Source: Prevotella sp.
GTDB lineage: Bacteria > Bacteroidota > Bacteroidia > Bacteroidales > Bacteroidaceae
Length of the DNA stretch: 64,000 nt
Direction: 5' to 3'
Assembly: GCA_017470345.1 (NCBI GenBank)
Contig: JAFUEP010000025.1
Location: 62,001-126,000 of the forward strand
In this document: piece after piece, positions 40,094 through 49,963 of the stretch
Layout of the letters: every line of letters starts with the position of its first letter
Position numbering within the stretch: position 1 is the first letter of the stretch
Position numbers and translations under genes: made by a program
Notes under the pieces: generated by a model
Seen by the model: only the letters and a program-made list of their open reading frames with translations
What the model was told of the DNA's origin: nothing
The model's database searches: none

Positions 40094-41317
40094 TCAGATG
40101 CGCTGGTAGCAGAGGTAGTACTTGCGCACTTTCTTGGAGAGGAGCTCGACGTTGAGGATCTCGGAAACCTCGGCGATGGGGCGGGTGGTGCCGTCCTTGA
40201 GGAGAATGTCGATGGAGTCGTCGTCGACGCTGTACATGTCTTTCTCGATGGGGGCTACGTAAATCATGTAGCGGGCGTCGGACTCGGGGATACCGAGGGA
40301 GCGGGCTATCTGGGCGCGGAGGTCGGCGAGGCGCTCCTCGGTGGGCGGCTGCTCGAGCACTTCGACGCGGAAGATGCGGCGGTCGAGCATGTCGGCGGCG
40401 AGGGTGGCGAGGATGACGTCGGGCGAGTGTCGCCAGGCTTTCATGGCTGACCAGATGTCGCTGTCGTCGAGCTCGCCGTAGCGGGTGAGGGCCTCGGGGT
40501 GGTCGGCGAACCACTGGCGGTCGACGTCGTTGCGCAGGAAGTAGCTGAGGGCGGGCGGGGCGAAGACGTCGTGGCCCTGGCGGGCGAGATGCTTGGCGCG
40601 CAGGAGCATGTTGACGAGCACTTTCTCGCAGGCGACGGCCGTCTTGTGCAGATAGACTTGCCAGTACATGAGGCGGCGCGTGGTGAGGTAGTTCTCGAGC
40701 GAGTAGATGCCTTTCTGCTCGACGACGAGGCGGTCGTCGACGACGTTGAGCATCTTGATGATGCGGGCGGAGCCGATGTTGCCCTCGGTGACGCCGGTGT
40801 AGAAGGAGTCGCGACGGAGGTAGTCGAGGCGGTCCATGTCGAGCTGCGAGGAGATCATCTGGTGGAGGAAGCGCTTGGGGTATTGGTCGCGGAAGATGGC
40901 GATGGCGAGGTTGAGCTGGCCGCCGCCGAGGTCGCGGTTGATCTGCTCCATCATCATGAGCGAGATGTCCTCGTGGGAGATGCCGCGGATGAGGGTGTTC
41001 TCCAGGACGTGCGAGAAGGGTCCGTGGCCGATGTCGTGCATGAGGATGGCGGCCTGGACGGCCTCGGCTTCGGCGTCGAAGATGAAGATGCCTTTCTGCT
41101 GGAGCGACTGGATGGCTTCCGACATGAGGTGGAAGGCGCCGAGCGAGTGCTGGAAACGGGTGTGGCGTGCGCCAGGGTAGACGACGTAGGCCAGCCCGAG
41201 CTGGTTGATGCGCCCGAGGCGCTGCAGGAGTGGGTGGCTGACGATGTCGTAGAGCAGTCCGCGGGGCACTTTGATGAATCCGAAGACGGGGTCGTTGATG
41301 ATCTTTGTTGAGTTCAT
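40094..41317 (-). CDS. HD-domain phosphohydrolase (dGTPase/SAMHD1-like)
   Basis: 407 aa. Metal-binding HD motifs are visible: HTRFQHSLGAFHL (first His), AILMHDIGHGPFSHVLE (HD) and the distal Asp in SSQLDMDRLDYLRRDSFYTGV. This pattern fits the SAMHD1/YpgQ-like group that hydrolyses (d)NTPs or related nucleotides. The position upstream of lpxD and downstream of purU is common in Bacteroidales. Substrate is not predictable. A long Pro/Arg-rich frame in the same stretch is a GC shadow, not a gene. Confidence 0.88.
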   Translation of the reverse strand: MNSTKIINDPVFGFIKVPRGLLYDIVSHPLLQRLGRINQLGLAYVVYPGARHTRFQHSLGAFHLMSEAIQSLQQKGIFIFDAEAEAVQAAILMHDIGHGPFSHVLENTLIRGISHEDISLMMMEQINRDLGGGQLNLAIAIFRDQYPKRFLHQMISSQLDMDRLDYLRRDSFYTGVTEGNIGSARIIKMLNVVDDRLVVEQKGIYSLENYLTTRRLMYWQVYLHKTAVACEKVLVNMLLRAKHLARQGHDVFAPPALSYFLRNDVDRQWFADHPEALTRYGELDDSDIWSAMKAWRHSPDVILATLAADMLDRRIFRVEVLEQPPTEERLADLRAQIARSLGIPESDARYMIYVAPIEKDMYSVDDDSIDILLKDGTTRPIAEVSEILNVELLSKKVRKYYLCYQRI

Positions 41318-41341
41318 TCCGTGGTGTGGGGGCGTGGGGGC

Positions 41342-42205
41342 TTAGCTGAAGATGATGGTCTTGTTCTTGTAGGTCAGGATCTTGCGCTCGATGTGCTTGG
41401 TGACGGCGCGCGAGAGGACGATCTTCTCCAGGTCGCGGCCCTTGAGGACGAGGCTGTCGGGGGTGTCCTTGTGGGTGACGCGCACGACGTCCTGCTCGAT
41501 GATGGGGCCGGCGTCGAGGTCGGTGGTGACGTAGTGGCTGGTGGCGCCGACAATCTTGACGCCGCGCTCCCAGGCCTGGTGGTAGGGGCGCGCGCCGATG
41601 AAGGCGGGCAGGAAGGAGTGGTGGATGTTGATGATGTGGTGGGGGTAGGCCTCGATCATCTCGGGGCTGATGATCTGCATGTAGCGGGCCAGTACGATGA
41701 ACGTGACGCCCTTCTGGCGGAGCAGCTCCATCTCGGCTGCCTCCACTTCGGCCTTGTTGCTGTGGTCCTTTCGGATGGACCATACGTAGTAGGGGATGTC
41801 GAACTGCTCGGCGACGTAGCGCAGGTCGTCGTGGTTGCTGATGATGCAGGGAATGTCGACGGCCCACTCGCCGGCCTTGTAGCGGGCGAGCAGGTCATAG
41901 AGGCAGTGGCTCATACGGCTGACGAAGATGGCCATGCGGGGTCTGACGTCGTTGAAGTAGAGGCTGAAGGTCATGTCGTAGCGTGGGGCGTAGAGCGTGG
42001 CGATGTACTCGCTGATCTTGTCGCGCGGGATGAGGAATGCGTCGAGCTCCCATTCTATTCGCATGAAGAAGATGCCGTCTTGGCGGTCGACGTGCTGGTC
42101 GAGGTAGACGATGTTGCCCTGGTTGTCCGTGATGAACTTCGTGATGTCGGATATGATGCCCTGCCTGTCGGGGCAGTGGAGCAGCAGGATGGCCGTCGGT
42201 TTCAT
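41342..42205 (-). CDS. purU: Formyltetrahydrofolate deformylase
   Basis: 287 aa; hydrolyses 10-formyl-THF to formate and THF, supplying formate or balancing one-carbon pools. An N-terminal ACT domain (about 1-80: AILLLHCPDRQGIISDITKFI) is followed by a formyltransferase-like domain with IISNHDDLRYVAEQF, NIHHSFLPAFIGARPYHQA and GATSHYVTTDLDAGPIIEQD (catalytic Asn/His/Asp set). The start at 42205 gives the canonical ACT start. Confidence 0.95.
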   Translation of the reverse strand: MKPTAILLLHCPDRQGIISDITKFITDNQGNIVYLDQHVDRQDGIFFMRIEWELDAFLIPRDKISEYIATLYAPRYDMTFSLYFNDVRPRMAIFVSRMSHCLYDLLARYKAGEWAVDIPCIISNHDDLRYVAEQFDIPYYVWSIRKDHSNKAEVEAAEMELLRQKGVTFIVLARYMQIISPEMIEAYPHHIINIHHSFLPAFIGARPYHQAWERGVKIVGATSHYVTTDLDAGPIIEQDVVRVTHKDTPDSLVLKGRDLEKIVLSRAVTKHIERKILTYKNKTIIFS

Positions 42206-42267
42206 GTCGTATGTGTCTCTTTTTGTCTGTGTCTGTTGTCCTGAAAATCGTGGGGGCGCCGTGGGCC

Positions 42268-43095
42268 TCAGAGTCCGTGGCGCGTGAGCTCGAGGTCCAT
42301 CTGCTGCTGCAGTTCGCGGGCCTTGTTGCCGGCCACCTCTGCGAAGTGGTCGTCCTGGGAGGCATAGATGATGCCGCGCGAGGAGTTGACCAGCAGACCG
42401 CAGTCGTCGTTCATGCCGTAGCGGCACACCTCCTCGAGCGAACCGCCCTGGGCTCCGACGCCGGGGACGAGCAGGAAGTGGCGCGGGGCCACGCGGCGCA
42501 CGTCCTCGAACATGCGGCCCTGAGTGGCGCCGACGACGTACATCATATTGTCCTCCGTCGCCCATTGCTGGCTCGTGCGCAGCACGCGCTCGAAGAGGCG
42601 TTCGCCCTGTGCATCGGCCGTCAGCTGGAAGTCATGGCTGCCCTTGTTGCTCGTCAGGGCCAGCAGGACGACCCAGCGGCCTTCATACTCGAGGAAGGGC
42701 GTCACGGAGTCCTCGCCCATGTAGGGGGCGACGGTCAGTGCGTCGACGTCGTATTCTTCGAAGAACGTGCGGGCGTACATCTTCGACGTGTTGCCGATGT
42801 CGCCTCGCTTGGCATCGGCGATGATGAGGTGGTGGGGATGGTGCTCCTTCAGATAGCGGATGGTCTTGACGAAGGTCTCCATGCCGCTGAGCCCGTAGGC
42901 TTCATAGAAGGCCAGGTTGGGCTTGTAGGCCACGCAGTAGGGGGCCGTGGCGTCGATGATGGCTCGGTTGAACTCGAAGACGGGGTCATAGAGGTCGAGC
43001 ACGCACTGGGGCATCTTGCGCGGGTCGGTGTCGAGGCCCACGCAGAGGAAGCTTCGCTTCTTCTTAATCTGTTCAATCAGTTCTTGTCGTGTCAT
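42268..43095 (-). CDS. pyrF: Orotidine 5'-phosphate decarboxylase
   Basis: 275 aa, last step of UMP synthesis. It is of the longer type 2 family: [42 protein letters not shown], catalytic [18 protein letters not shown] (D-K-x-x-D) and [15 protein letters not shown]. It follows prfA after a gap with an AGTTCAT heptamer array. Confidence 0.95.
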   Translation of the reverse strand: MTRQELIEQIKKKRSFLCVGLDTDPRKMPQCVLDLYDPVFEFNRAIIDATAPYCVAYKPNLAFYEAYGLSGMETFVKTIRYLKEHHPHHLIIADAKRGDIGNTSKMYARTFFEEYDVDALTVAPYMGEDSVTPFLEYEGRWVVLLALTSNKGSHDFQLTADAQGERLFERVLRTSQQWATEDNMMYVVGATQGRMFEDVRRVAPRHFLLVPGVGAQGGSLEEVCRYGMNDDCGLLVNSSRGIIYASQDDHFAEVAGNKARELQQQMDLELTRHGL

Positions 43096-43098
43096 ATC

Positions 43099-43126
43099 AG
43101 TTCATAGTTCTTAGTTCATAGTTCAC
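43099..43126. repeat. AGTTCAT heptamer array between prfA and pyrF
   Basis: Four heptamers AGTTCAT, AGTTCTT, AGTTCAT, AGTTCAC at a strict 7-bp period, running into the prfA stop codon. Same unit as at 5784-5804 and the reverse complement of that at 36331-36386. Confidence 0.75.
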
Positions 43127-44232
43127 AGTTCCGTCTCCTTCATGCGCTCGGCATTCTCGGCCACGGTGAGGGCGTCGATCATGGGCTGGATGTCGCCGGC
43201 GAGGAAGCCCTGCAGGTCGTGGGTGGTGTAGCCGATGCGATGGTCGGTGACGCGGCCTTGGGGGAAATTGTAGGTGCGTATCTTGGCCGAGCGGTCGCCC
43301 GTGGAGACGAGGGTCTTGCGGCGCGAGGCGATGTCGTCGACGTACTTCTGGTGCTCCTTGTCGTAGATGAAGGTGTAGAGTCTCGAGAGGGCGCGCTCCT
43401 TGTTCTTAGGCTGGTCGCGCGTCTCGGTGCACTCGATGAGAATCTCCTCGGTCTCGCCCGTGTTGGGGTTGCGCCACATGTAGCGCAGACGGACGCCCGA
43501 CTCCACCTTGTTGACGTTCTGGCCACCGGCTCCTGAGGAGCGGAAGGTGTCCCACTTGATCTCGCCTTCGTTGATGTGGACCTCGAACTTGTCGGCCTCG
43601 GGCAGCACGGCTACGGTGGCGGCACTGGTGTGCATGCGGCCCTGAGTCTCCGTGGCTGGCACGCGCTGGACGCGGTGGACGCCTGACTCGTATTTCAGCG
43701 TGCCGTAGACATCGGCGCCTGAGACGGCGAAGTCGATCTCCTTATATCCTCCCACGGCGCCCTCAGAAACGTCGGTGACGCTGAGCTGCCAGCCCTTCGA
43801 CTCGCAGTACGACTTGTACATCTTGAACAGGTCGCCGGCAAAGAGGCAGGCCTCGTCGCCGCCAGTGCCCGCACGGATTTCCATCTGCACGTTCTTGGCG
43901 TCCTCGGGGTCTTTGGGGATGAGGGCCAGCTTGATCTCCTCCTCAATCTGCGGCTGGAGGGCCTCGTTGGCGGCGAGCTCCTCGCGGGCCATCTCCTTCA
44001 TCTCGGGGTCGTCCTCATGGGCGAGGATGTCCTTGGCCTCGCGGATGCCGTTGAGGCATGCGACGTAGCGGCGGCGGGCGTCCATGATGTCGGAGAGATC
44101 CTTGTACTCCTTGGTCAGTCGGACGAACCGCTGCTGGTCAGCGATGACGTCGGGGTCGGTGATGAGGGTCGACACCTCTTCGAAGCGGCTCTCCAGTCCG
44201 TCGAGCTTCTGTAGTATGCTGTTGTTATCCAT
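43123..44232 (-). CDS. prfA: Peptide chain release factor 1
   Basis: 369 aa, recognises UAA/UAG stop codons. The PAT-type anticodon-mimic region appears as RVPATETQGRMHTSAATV and the catalytic GGQ as FRSSGAGGQNVNKVESGVRL. The start overlaps purM by 8 nt. Presence of RF1 means UAG is a functional stop in this organism, which matters for the amber codon in the HEPN gene at 54161. Confidence 0.97.
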   Translation of the reverse strand: MDNNSILQKLDGLESRFEEVSTLITDPDVIADQQRFVRLTKEYKDLSDIMDARRRYVACLNGIREAKDILAHEDDPEMKEMAREELAANEALQPQIEEEIKLALIPKDPEDAKNVQMEIRAGTGGDEACLFAGDLFKMYKSYCESKGWQLSVTDVSEGAVGGYKEIDFAVSGADVYGTLKYESGVHRVQRVPATETQGRMHTSAATVAVLPEADKFEVHINEGEIKWDTFRSSGAGGQNVNKVESGVRLRYMWRNPNTGETEEILIECTETRDQPKNKERALSRLYTFIYDKEHQKYVDDIASRRKTLVSTGDRSAKIRTYNFPQGRVTDHRIGYTTHDLQGFLAGDIQPMIDALTVAENAERMKETEL

Positions 44233-45451
44233 AGTTGAACGTTCCGTATTCCGAGGTGATGGTCAGCGAGCGTGACCCCTCCTCGATGTGGCCGACGACC
44301 TGGGCGTCGATGTTGAAGCTGCGGCTGATCTCGATGACCTTTTCGGCCATCTCCGGGCGCACGTAGATCTCCATGCGATGGCCCATGTTGAAGACCTGGT
44401 ACATCTCGCGCCAGTCGGTGCCCGAGCAGTCGTGGATGATCTGGAACAGGGGCGGCACGGGGAACATGTTGTCCTTGATCACGCGGCAGTTGTCGCCCAC
44501 AAAGTGCAGCACCTTCGTCTGGGCACCGCCTGTGCAGTGGACCATGCCATGGATCTCTTCATGCGGCAGGGCGTCGATGATCTGCTTGATGACGGGGGCA
44601 TAGGTTCGTGTAGGCGAGAGCACAAGTTGGCCGACGGTCAGCCCGGCGCCTTCCGTCCGTCCCTCCTTCTCGTCCTGTCCGGTGCTCTGTGACATTGTCG
44701 CAGAGAACGGAACGGGATCCGTCAGCTCATATTTCCCGCTGTATACGAGCTCCTCGGGCACCTGGTGGTCGTAGCTCTCGGGATAGCGTTCGGCCAGGTA
44801 CTTGGCGAAGACGTCGTGGCGGGCGGAGGTCAGCCCGTTGCTGCCCATACCGCCGTTGTAGCGGTCCTCGTAGGTGGCCTGTCCCGTAGAAGAGAGACCG
44901 ACGATGACGTCGCCCGGACGGATGTTGGCGTTGTCGATGACGTCGCTGCGGCGCATGCGGCATGTGACGGTGGAGTCGACGATGATCGTGCGCACCAGGT
45001 CGCCCACATCGGCCGTCTCGCCGCCGGTGGGCCAAATGCCGATGCCCATGCGGCGCATGCTGGCAAGGAGGTCGTCGGTGCCCTGTATGATGGCCGATAT
45101 GACCTCGCCGGGGACGAGCAGCTTGTTGCGTCCGATGGTCGACGAAACGAGGATGTTGTCCGTCGCTCCGACGCAGAGCAGGTCGTCGGTGTTCATCACG
45201 ATGGCGTCCTGTGCGATGCCGCGCCATACGGAGAGGTCGCCCGTCTCGCGCCAGTACATGTAGGCGAGGCTTGACTTCGTGCCGGCTCCGTCGGCGTGCA
45301 TGATGTTACAATAGTTGGGGTCGCCGCCCAGGATGTCGGGCGTGATCTTGCAGAAGGCCTGCGGGAAGAGACCCTTGTCGATGTTCTTGATGGCGGCGTG
45401 GACGTCCTCCTTGGCGGCCGAGACGCCCCGCTGCATGTATCTGTTGTCCAT
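44225..45451 (-). CDS. purM: Phosphoribosylformylglycinamidine cyclo-ligase with an extended loop
   Basis: 408 aa, makes AIR in purine synthesis. Family motifs are clear: HADGAGTKSSLAY, AQDAIVMNTDDLLCVGA, MGIGIWPTGGETADVGDLV and GMVHCTGGAQTKVLHF. Between LTDPV and LVLSPTRTYAPVIK there is an extended segment (PFSATMSQSTGQDEKEGRTE, about residues 249-270) that I do not expect in close homologues. Its DNA has a small inverted repeat (CTCTG and CAGAG, about 44685-44705). The frame is intact, so the enzyme should work. Confidence 0.93.
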   Translation of the reverse strand: MDNRYMQRGVSAAKEDVHAAIKNIDKGLFPQAFCKITPDILGGDPNYCNIMHADGAGTKSSLAYMYWRETGDLSVWRGIAQDAIVMNTDDLLCVGATDNILVSSTIGRNKLLVPGEVISAIIQGTDDLLASMRRMGIGIWPTGGETADVGDLVRTIIVDSTVTCRMRRSDVIDNANIRPGDVIVGLSSTGQATYEDRYNGGMGSNGLTSARHDVFAKYLAERYPESYDHQVPEELVYSGKYELTDPVPFSATMSQSTGQDEKEGRTEGAGLTVGQLVLSPTRTYAPVIKQIIDALPHEEIHGMVHCTGGAQTKVLHFVGDNCRVIKDNMFPVPPLFQIIHDCSGTDWREMYQVFNMGHRMEIYVRPEMAEKVIEISRSFNIDAQVVGHIEEGSRSLTITSEYGTFNYG

Positions 45452-45460
45452 TATGATCGT

Positions 45461-46051
45461 TTAGAATTTCACTTCGGGAGCCTTCTCGGCACCAGCCTCG
45501 GCCTCAAACTTGGTCATCTTGTCGAATCCGAACATGCCGGCGAAGATGTTCTTCGGGAAGCGGCGGATCGTCACGTTGTAGTCCTGGACGGCCGTGTTAT
45601 ACTTGTTGCGGGCCTCGTTGATGCGATTCTCGGTGCCTTCCAACTGCACCTGCAGCTCGCGGAAGTTCTCGTTGGCCTTCAGGTCAGGATAGGCTTCGCC
45701 GACGGCGATGAGGCGTCCCAGTGCGCTGGAGAGCTCGCCCTGTGCGGCCTGGAACTGCTGCAGCTTCTCTGGCGTGAGCTCACCGGCCTCGAGGTTGATG
45801 CTCGTGGCCTTGGCGCGGGCGTTGACGACGCCCTCGAGGGTCTCCTTCTCATGGGCGGCATAGCCTTTGACCGTTTCCACGAGGTTAGGGATGAGGTCGG
45901 CCCGTCGCTGATATGCCGACTGGACGTTGGCCAGCGAGGTGGTGGCTTTCTCCTGCATCTCTACCATTGAGTTGTAGGCTCCTGTTGCCCAGCTGAACAG
46001 TCCGAGGGCAACGACGGCGATCACGATGATCGTAATCAGTGATTTCTTCAT
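45461..46051 (-). CDS. lemA: LemA family protein
   Basis: 196 aa. One N-terminal transmembrane helix (about 5-25) followed by a helical-bundle domain with the LemA signature YNSMVEMQEKATTSLANVQSAYQRRADLIPNLVETVKGYA and ENFRELQVQLEGTENRINEARNKYNTAVQDYN, ending FPKNIFAGMFGF. Envelope protein of unknown biochemical role, typically paired with a TPM-domain protein as it is here (51 nt upstream). Confidence 0.93.
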   Translation of the reverse strand: MKKSLITIIVIAVVALGLFSWATGAYNSMVEMQEKATTSLANVQSAYQRRADLIPNLVETVKGYAAHEKETLEGVVNARAKATSINLEAGELTPEKLQQFQAAQGELSSALGRLIAVGEAYPDLKANENFRELQVQLEGTENRINEARNKYNTAVQDYNVTIRRFPKNIFAGMFGFDKMTKFEAEAGAEKAPEVKF

Positions 46052-46102
46052 AAGGCTTTTACTTTTAATGGTTTATATTCGTTTTGTTTGCTTAATTCAT
46101 TA

Positions 46103-47473
46103 CTACCAGCTCGACGTCGCGCCGCCACCGCCAGAGCTGCCGCCACTGAAGCCGCCGCCAAAGCCGCCGCCACCGCCGAAGCCTCCGCCACCGAAGCCGC
46201 CGCGCGACGAGCCGCCGCCGACGTAGATGCCTGTAGACTGGGGCTGGACGTAGAAGGGGTTGGGGTAGAAGTAGTGGCTGCCGTAGTTGTCGCTGTGCCA
46301 TCCGTGGCGCTTGGCTACGAAGGCGTAGAGTCCGAGCCATCCGAGGCCCATGAGCATGTAGAGCATGAGCAGGGGGAACGACTCGTCGGTGTCGTCGGCA
46401 GTCAGTTGCATGACGGGCATCTCCTTGCCCTTGAGCAGGTTGTAGGTGGCCTCGACCATGTAGATCATGCCACTGTCGGGCATCTCGGCCTTCATCGAGG
46501 GCACGAGGTAATGCTCCTGTAGCCTGAAGCTCTCGACATCGGTCAGGTCGGCTTCGAGGGAGCGACCCGTGTGGGTGCGGAAGAGATGGTCGCCGTAGGC
46601 CAGCACCATGACCAGTCCGCGGTCGTCCTTGCCCACCTTGTAGATGTCGAAGATGTCCTGCGCGAACTGGAAGATGTCCTGTCCGGCTACGTGGTTGACG
46701 ACGATGACGGCTGACTCAATGCCTAGCGAGTCGTCCATCTCCTTCAGCCGGGCGTCGAGGCGGCTGACCGTCTCGTCGCTGATGATGCCGTCGGGGTTGG
46801 AGACGTACCGCCGGCCGTCGGTCAGGTGGGGCATGGGCACGCTCTGTGCCGTCCACTCCGTCGTGGCATCGTCTGCGACGACGACCCTCTGGGGCTCAGG
46901 CTGTTCCTCTATCGAGGCGCCGAAGGAATAGGCGAAGGCCACGACCATGGCCAGCAGTCCGCCGCCTATCAGCCATTTCCACATGCGGCTTCCCTTGGAG
47001 GGCTTCTCCGTCTTGGCCCATTCCTCGAGGAACTGTCGGCGCTCCTGCGTGTAGGCCGCCTTGTTCTTATAGTATTTCTTCTCGTACTGGCGGCGCAGCT
47101 CGCGCTTCGTGACGCTCTGCGACGTGAAGCTGCCATAGCGGGTCAGCTTGTTGGATTTGACGTCGTCCTTGTAGCTGTCCTCAAGCAGCCGGGTGACGGC
47201 GTTGTAGCGGAAGACGATGTCGAGCAGCTTCTGGCGCTTCGTCTCGAGGCGCTTCTTCTCCTCGGCATTGTTGCGGTCGGCAATGAGTCCGACGGCTACG
47301 CCGCCCACGGCGGCTATGGCGTAGCCCCAGAGGGCCGACCATGCGGTGCTGACCGTGCCGTAGTGCAGTCCGTGCTGGAAGGCAAAGACGACGCCGACGA
47401 TGGCCACCAGGGTGGCGACCATGACGCCAGTGACGCTGAAGAGCCGATGTTGCTGCTTGCTGTCGTTAGCCAT
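46103..47473 (-). CDS. TPM-domain membrane protein with Gly-rich tail
   Basis: 456 aa. Two N-terminal transmembrane segments (about 14-32 and 47-64), a basic coiled region, a third transmembrane helix (about 165-183), then a TPM_phosphatase domain (about 215-340: YVSNPDGIISDETVSRLDARLKEMDDSLGIESAVIVV, GKDDRGLVMVLAYGDHLFRTHTGRSLEADLTD). A further transmembrane helix and a tail of GGGGFGG and GGSSGGG repeats (about 420-456) follow, as in YgcG-type proteins. The N-terminal part is longer than in typical family members. Function unknown; the lemA neighbourhood is conserved. Confidence 0.85.
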   Translation of the reverse strand: MANDSKQQHRLFSVTGVMVATLVAIVGVVFAFQHGLHYGTVSTAWSALWGYAIAAVGGVAVGLIADRNNAEEKKRLETKRQKLLDIVFRYNAVTRLLEDSYKDDVKSNKLTRYGSFTSQSVTKRELRRQYEKKYYKNKAAYTQERRQFLEEWAKTEKPSKGSRMWKWLIGGGLLAMVVAFAYSFGASIEEQPEPQRVVVADDATTEWTAQSVPMPHLTDGRRYVSNPDGIISDETVSRLDARLKEMDDSLGIESAVIVVNHVAGQDIFQFAQDIFDIYKVGKDDRGLVMVLAYGDHLFRTHTGRSLEADLTDVESFRLQEHYLVPSMKAEMPDSGMIYMVEATYNLLKGKEMPVMQLTADDTDESFPLLMLYMLMGLGWLGLYAFVAKRHGWHSDNYGSHYFYPNPFYVQPQSTGIYVGGGSSRGGFGGGGFGGGGGFGGGFSGGSSGGGGATSSW

Positions 47474-47491
47474 CTGTTGCGGTTTTTGTGG

Positions 47492-48241
47492 TTAAGTCTC
47501 TTTCCCCTGCCAGAATTCCCATGAGGCGAAGGCCTGCAGCAGGAGCATCTCGAGGCCGTTCTTGACCGTGGCTCCCCGCTCGGCGCCCAGCTTCATGAAG
47601 AGGGTCTCGTCGGGATTATAGAGCAGGTCGTAGAGGATGTTGCGCTCGTCGAGGGCCTCGTAGGGCAGCTGCGGGCACTCCTCTGTGTGGGGGAACATGC
47701 CGACGGGGGTGCAGTTGACGATGACGTTGTACTCATGGACGACGTCGGGCGTGATGCTGGCATACTGGATGGTGCCCGACTTCTCGTAGCGGCTGACGTG
47801 GACACACTCCAGTCCGAGCGACTTCAGTCCGTACTCGACGGCCTTCGAGGCGCCGCCCGTGCCCAGGATGAGGGCCTTCTTGTGGTAGTCCTCGAGCATG
47901 GGCTCGATGCTCTGCGTGAATCCGATGACGTCGGAGTTGTAGCCCCTGAGACTGATCTTCTTGCCCTCATGAACCACTCGGATGACGTTGACGGCCCCGA
48001 TGGCGCGTGCCTCCGGACTGATGAAGTCGAGGAAGGGCAGCACTTTCTCCTTATAGGGGATGGTCACGTTGAGTCCCTTCAGGTTGGGATTGGAGCCGAG
48101 CACCTGCGGCAGCTCGTCGATGGAGGGTATCTCGAAGTTCAGGTACTTGGCGTTGATGCCTTCGTCGGCAAAGCGCTGGTTGTGGTAGCTGATGGAGAAG
48201 GAGTGGCCCAGGGGATAGCCAATAAGTCCGTATATATCCAT
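47492..48241 (-). CDS. aroE: Shikimate dehydrogenase
   Basis: 249 aa, NADPH-dependent reduction of 3-dehydroshikimate. Motifs: GLIGYPLGHSFSISYHN (shikimate site), GLNVTIPYKEKVLPFLD (catalytic Lys), GAVNVI, the glycine loop LILGTGGASKAVEYGLKSLG and VNCTPVGMFPHTEECP. It follows ubiE by 9 nt. Confidence 0.96.
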   Translation of the reverse strand: MDIYGLIGYPLGHSFSISYHNQRFADEGINAKYLNFEIPSIDELPQVLGSNPNLKGLNVTIPYKEKVLPFLDFISPEARAIGAVNVIRVVHEGKKISLRGYNSDVIGFTQSIEPMLEDYHKKALILGTGGASKAVEYGLKSLGLECVHVSRYEKSGTIQYASITPDVVHEYNVIVNCTPVGMFPHTEECPQLPYEALDERNILYDLLYNPDETLFMKLGAERGATVKNGLEMLLLQAFASWEFWQGKET

Positions 48242-48250
48242 TAGTCGTGT

Positions 48251-48985
48251 TTATTTGGTTGCGAAATACATAGTGCAGATGCCGAAGGTCAGACGGCGGA
48301 ACGAAGCCTCGCGGAAGCCCGCCTTGCGGAGGATGCCGACCATCTGCTCGCCTTGGGGGAAGGCCTCGATGGTCGCGGTGAGGTAGGAGTAGGCCTGATG
48401 GTCGCGCGAGATGAGGCGTCCGTAGAGGGGCAGCACCGTGTGGGAGTAGACCCAGAAGAGTTGGCGCATGGGGAAGGCCACGGGTCGGGTCAGCTCGACG
48501 ATGCTCAGGTGGCCGCCCGGGCGCAGCACGCGTTGCATCTCGCTGAGTCCGCGGTCGAGGTCGGAGAAGTTGCGGATGCCGAAGGCGGCGGTGACGGCGT
48601 CGAACGTGTCGTCGGCATAGCTCAGCGCCATGCAGTCCTCCTTCTCGAACGAGACGATGCCGTCGAGTCCCTGGAGCGCCGCTTTGTGTCGCCCGATGGA
48701 CATCATTCCCTCGCTGATGTCGGCACCTATGAGCCGCTCGGGGCGCAGCATCTGGGCGGCCATGATGGCAAAGTCGCCCGTGCCGGTGGCGATGTCGAGC
48801 ATCGTCTTCGGGCGGTAGGGCTCGAGCTGGCGGATGGCCTTGCGCCGCCATCCGCGGTCGATGTTCCACGACAGGCGGTGGTTCAGCTTGTCGTAGTTGT
48901 CGGCGATGTGGTCGAACATCTGTTCCACCTGATGCGTCTTCCCGCCGTCGGCATCGTAGGGTTTAATCTCCTCCTGTCGGTACAT
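48251..48985 (-). CDS. ubiE: Demethylmenaquinone methyltransferase
   Basis: 244 aa, SAM-dependent last step of menaquinone synthesis (MenG/UbiE). Motifs: [51 protein letters not shown] (SAM site), [35 protein letters not shown] and [22 protein letters not shown]. An anaerobic respiratory chain with menaquinone fits the lineage. It lies between purC and aroE on the same strand. Confidence 0.95.
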   Translation of the reverse strand: MYRQEEIKPYDADGGKTHQVEQMFDHIADNYDKLNHRLSWNIDRGWRRKAIRQLEPYRPKTMLDIATGTGDFAIMAAQMLRPERLIGADISEGMMSIGRHKAALQGLDGIVSFEKEDCMALSYADDTFDAVTAAFGIRNFSDLDRGLSEMQRVLRPGGHLSIVELTRPVAFPMRQLFWVYSHTVLPLYGRLISRDHQAYSYLTATIEAFPQGEQMVGILRKAGFREASFRRLTFGICTMYFATK

Positions 48986-49009
48986 CCTGTGTCTCCGTTT
49001 TTCCGGTTC

Positions 49010-49963
49010 TCACTTTCTCAGCTCTTTCAGGCACTGGCTGACGTTGCGCTCGATGCGGGCGGCGATGTCGCCCTCCTCGGCAGCGCGGTCGAAGCGGCGT
49101 CCCGTGATGTGCTCGTAGAGCTCGATGTAGCGCTCCGAAACGCTCTCGGCATATTCGTCGGTGATCTCAGGCATCACCTGTCCGGGCTCGTTCATGAAGT
49201 TGTGCTCGATGAGCCACTGGCGCACGAACTCCTTCGACAGCTGGCGCTGGGGCTCACCCTTGCGGAGCTTCTCCTCGTAGCCGTCAGCATAGAAGTAGCG
49301 TGATGAGTCGGGCGTGTGGATCTCGTCGATGAGGTAGACCTTGCCGTCCCGCTTGCCGAACTCATACTTCGTGTCGACGAGGATGAGTCCGCGCTGGGCG
49401 GCTATCTCCTGTCCGCGCTTGAAGATCTTGCGCGTGTAGTCCTCCATGACGGCGTAGTCCTCGGCCGAGACGATGCCCTGGGCGATGATTTCCTCGCGCG
49501 AGATGTTCATGTCGTGACCCTCGTCGGCCTTCGTCGTCGGCGTGATGATGGGTTCGGGGAACCGCTCGTTCTCCTTCATGCCGTCGGGCAGCCGCACGCC
49601 GCAGAGCTCGCGGCAGCCGTTCTTGTATTCACGCCATGCCGAGCCGGTCAGGATCGAGCGGATGATCATCTCCACGCGGAAGCCCTCGCACTTCAGTCCC
49701 ACGGTGACCATGGGGTCGGGCGTGGCCAGCTTCCAGTTGGGGCAGATGTCGGCCGTGGCGTCCAGGAACTGGGCGGCGATCTGGTTGAGCACCTGGCCCT
49801 TGAAGGGTATGCCCTTGGGCAGCACCACGTCGAAGGCCGAGATGCGGTCGGTGGCTACCATGACCATGAGGTCGTCGTCGATGTTGTACACGTCGCGTAC
49901 CTTACCGTGGTACACGCTTTTCTGTCCCTCGAAGTGGAACTCAGTCTTTGTTAATGCGTTCAT
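49010..49963 (-). CDS. purC: SAICAR synthetase
   Basis: 317 aa, ATP-dependent purine-synthesis enzyme. Motifs: [98 protein letters not shown]. This is the longer form found in Bacteroidetes. Its start overlaps the phoH 3' end by 23 nt. Confidence 0.96.
   Translation of the reverse strand: MNALTKTEFHFEGQKSVYHGKVRDVYNIDDDLMVMVATDRISAFDVVLPKGIPFKGQVLNQIAAQFLDATADICPNWKLATPDPMVTVGLKCEGFRVEMIIRSILTGSAWREYKNGCRELCGVRLPDGMKENERFPEPIITPTTKADEGHDMNISREEIIAQGIVSAEDYAVMEDYTRKIFKRGQEIAAQRGLILVDTKYEFGKRDGKVYLIDEIHTPDSSRYFYADGYEEKLRKGEPQRQLSKEFVRQWLIEHNFMNEPGQVMPEITDEYAESVSERYIELYEHITGRRFDRAAEEGDIAARIERNVSQCLKELRK

Noticed and set aside
40017-41867. 616-codon open frame on the minus strand over the HD hydrolase and purU
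   Set aside because: Composition is extreme Arg/Pro/His, typical of a shifted frame over high-G+C genes; the HD and PurU frames carry clear family motifs.
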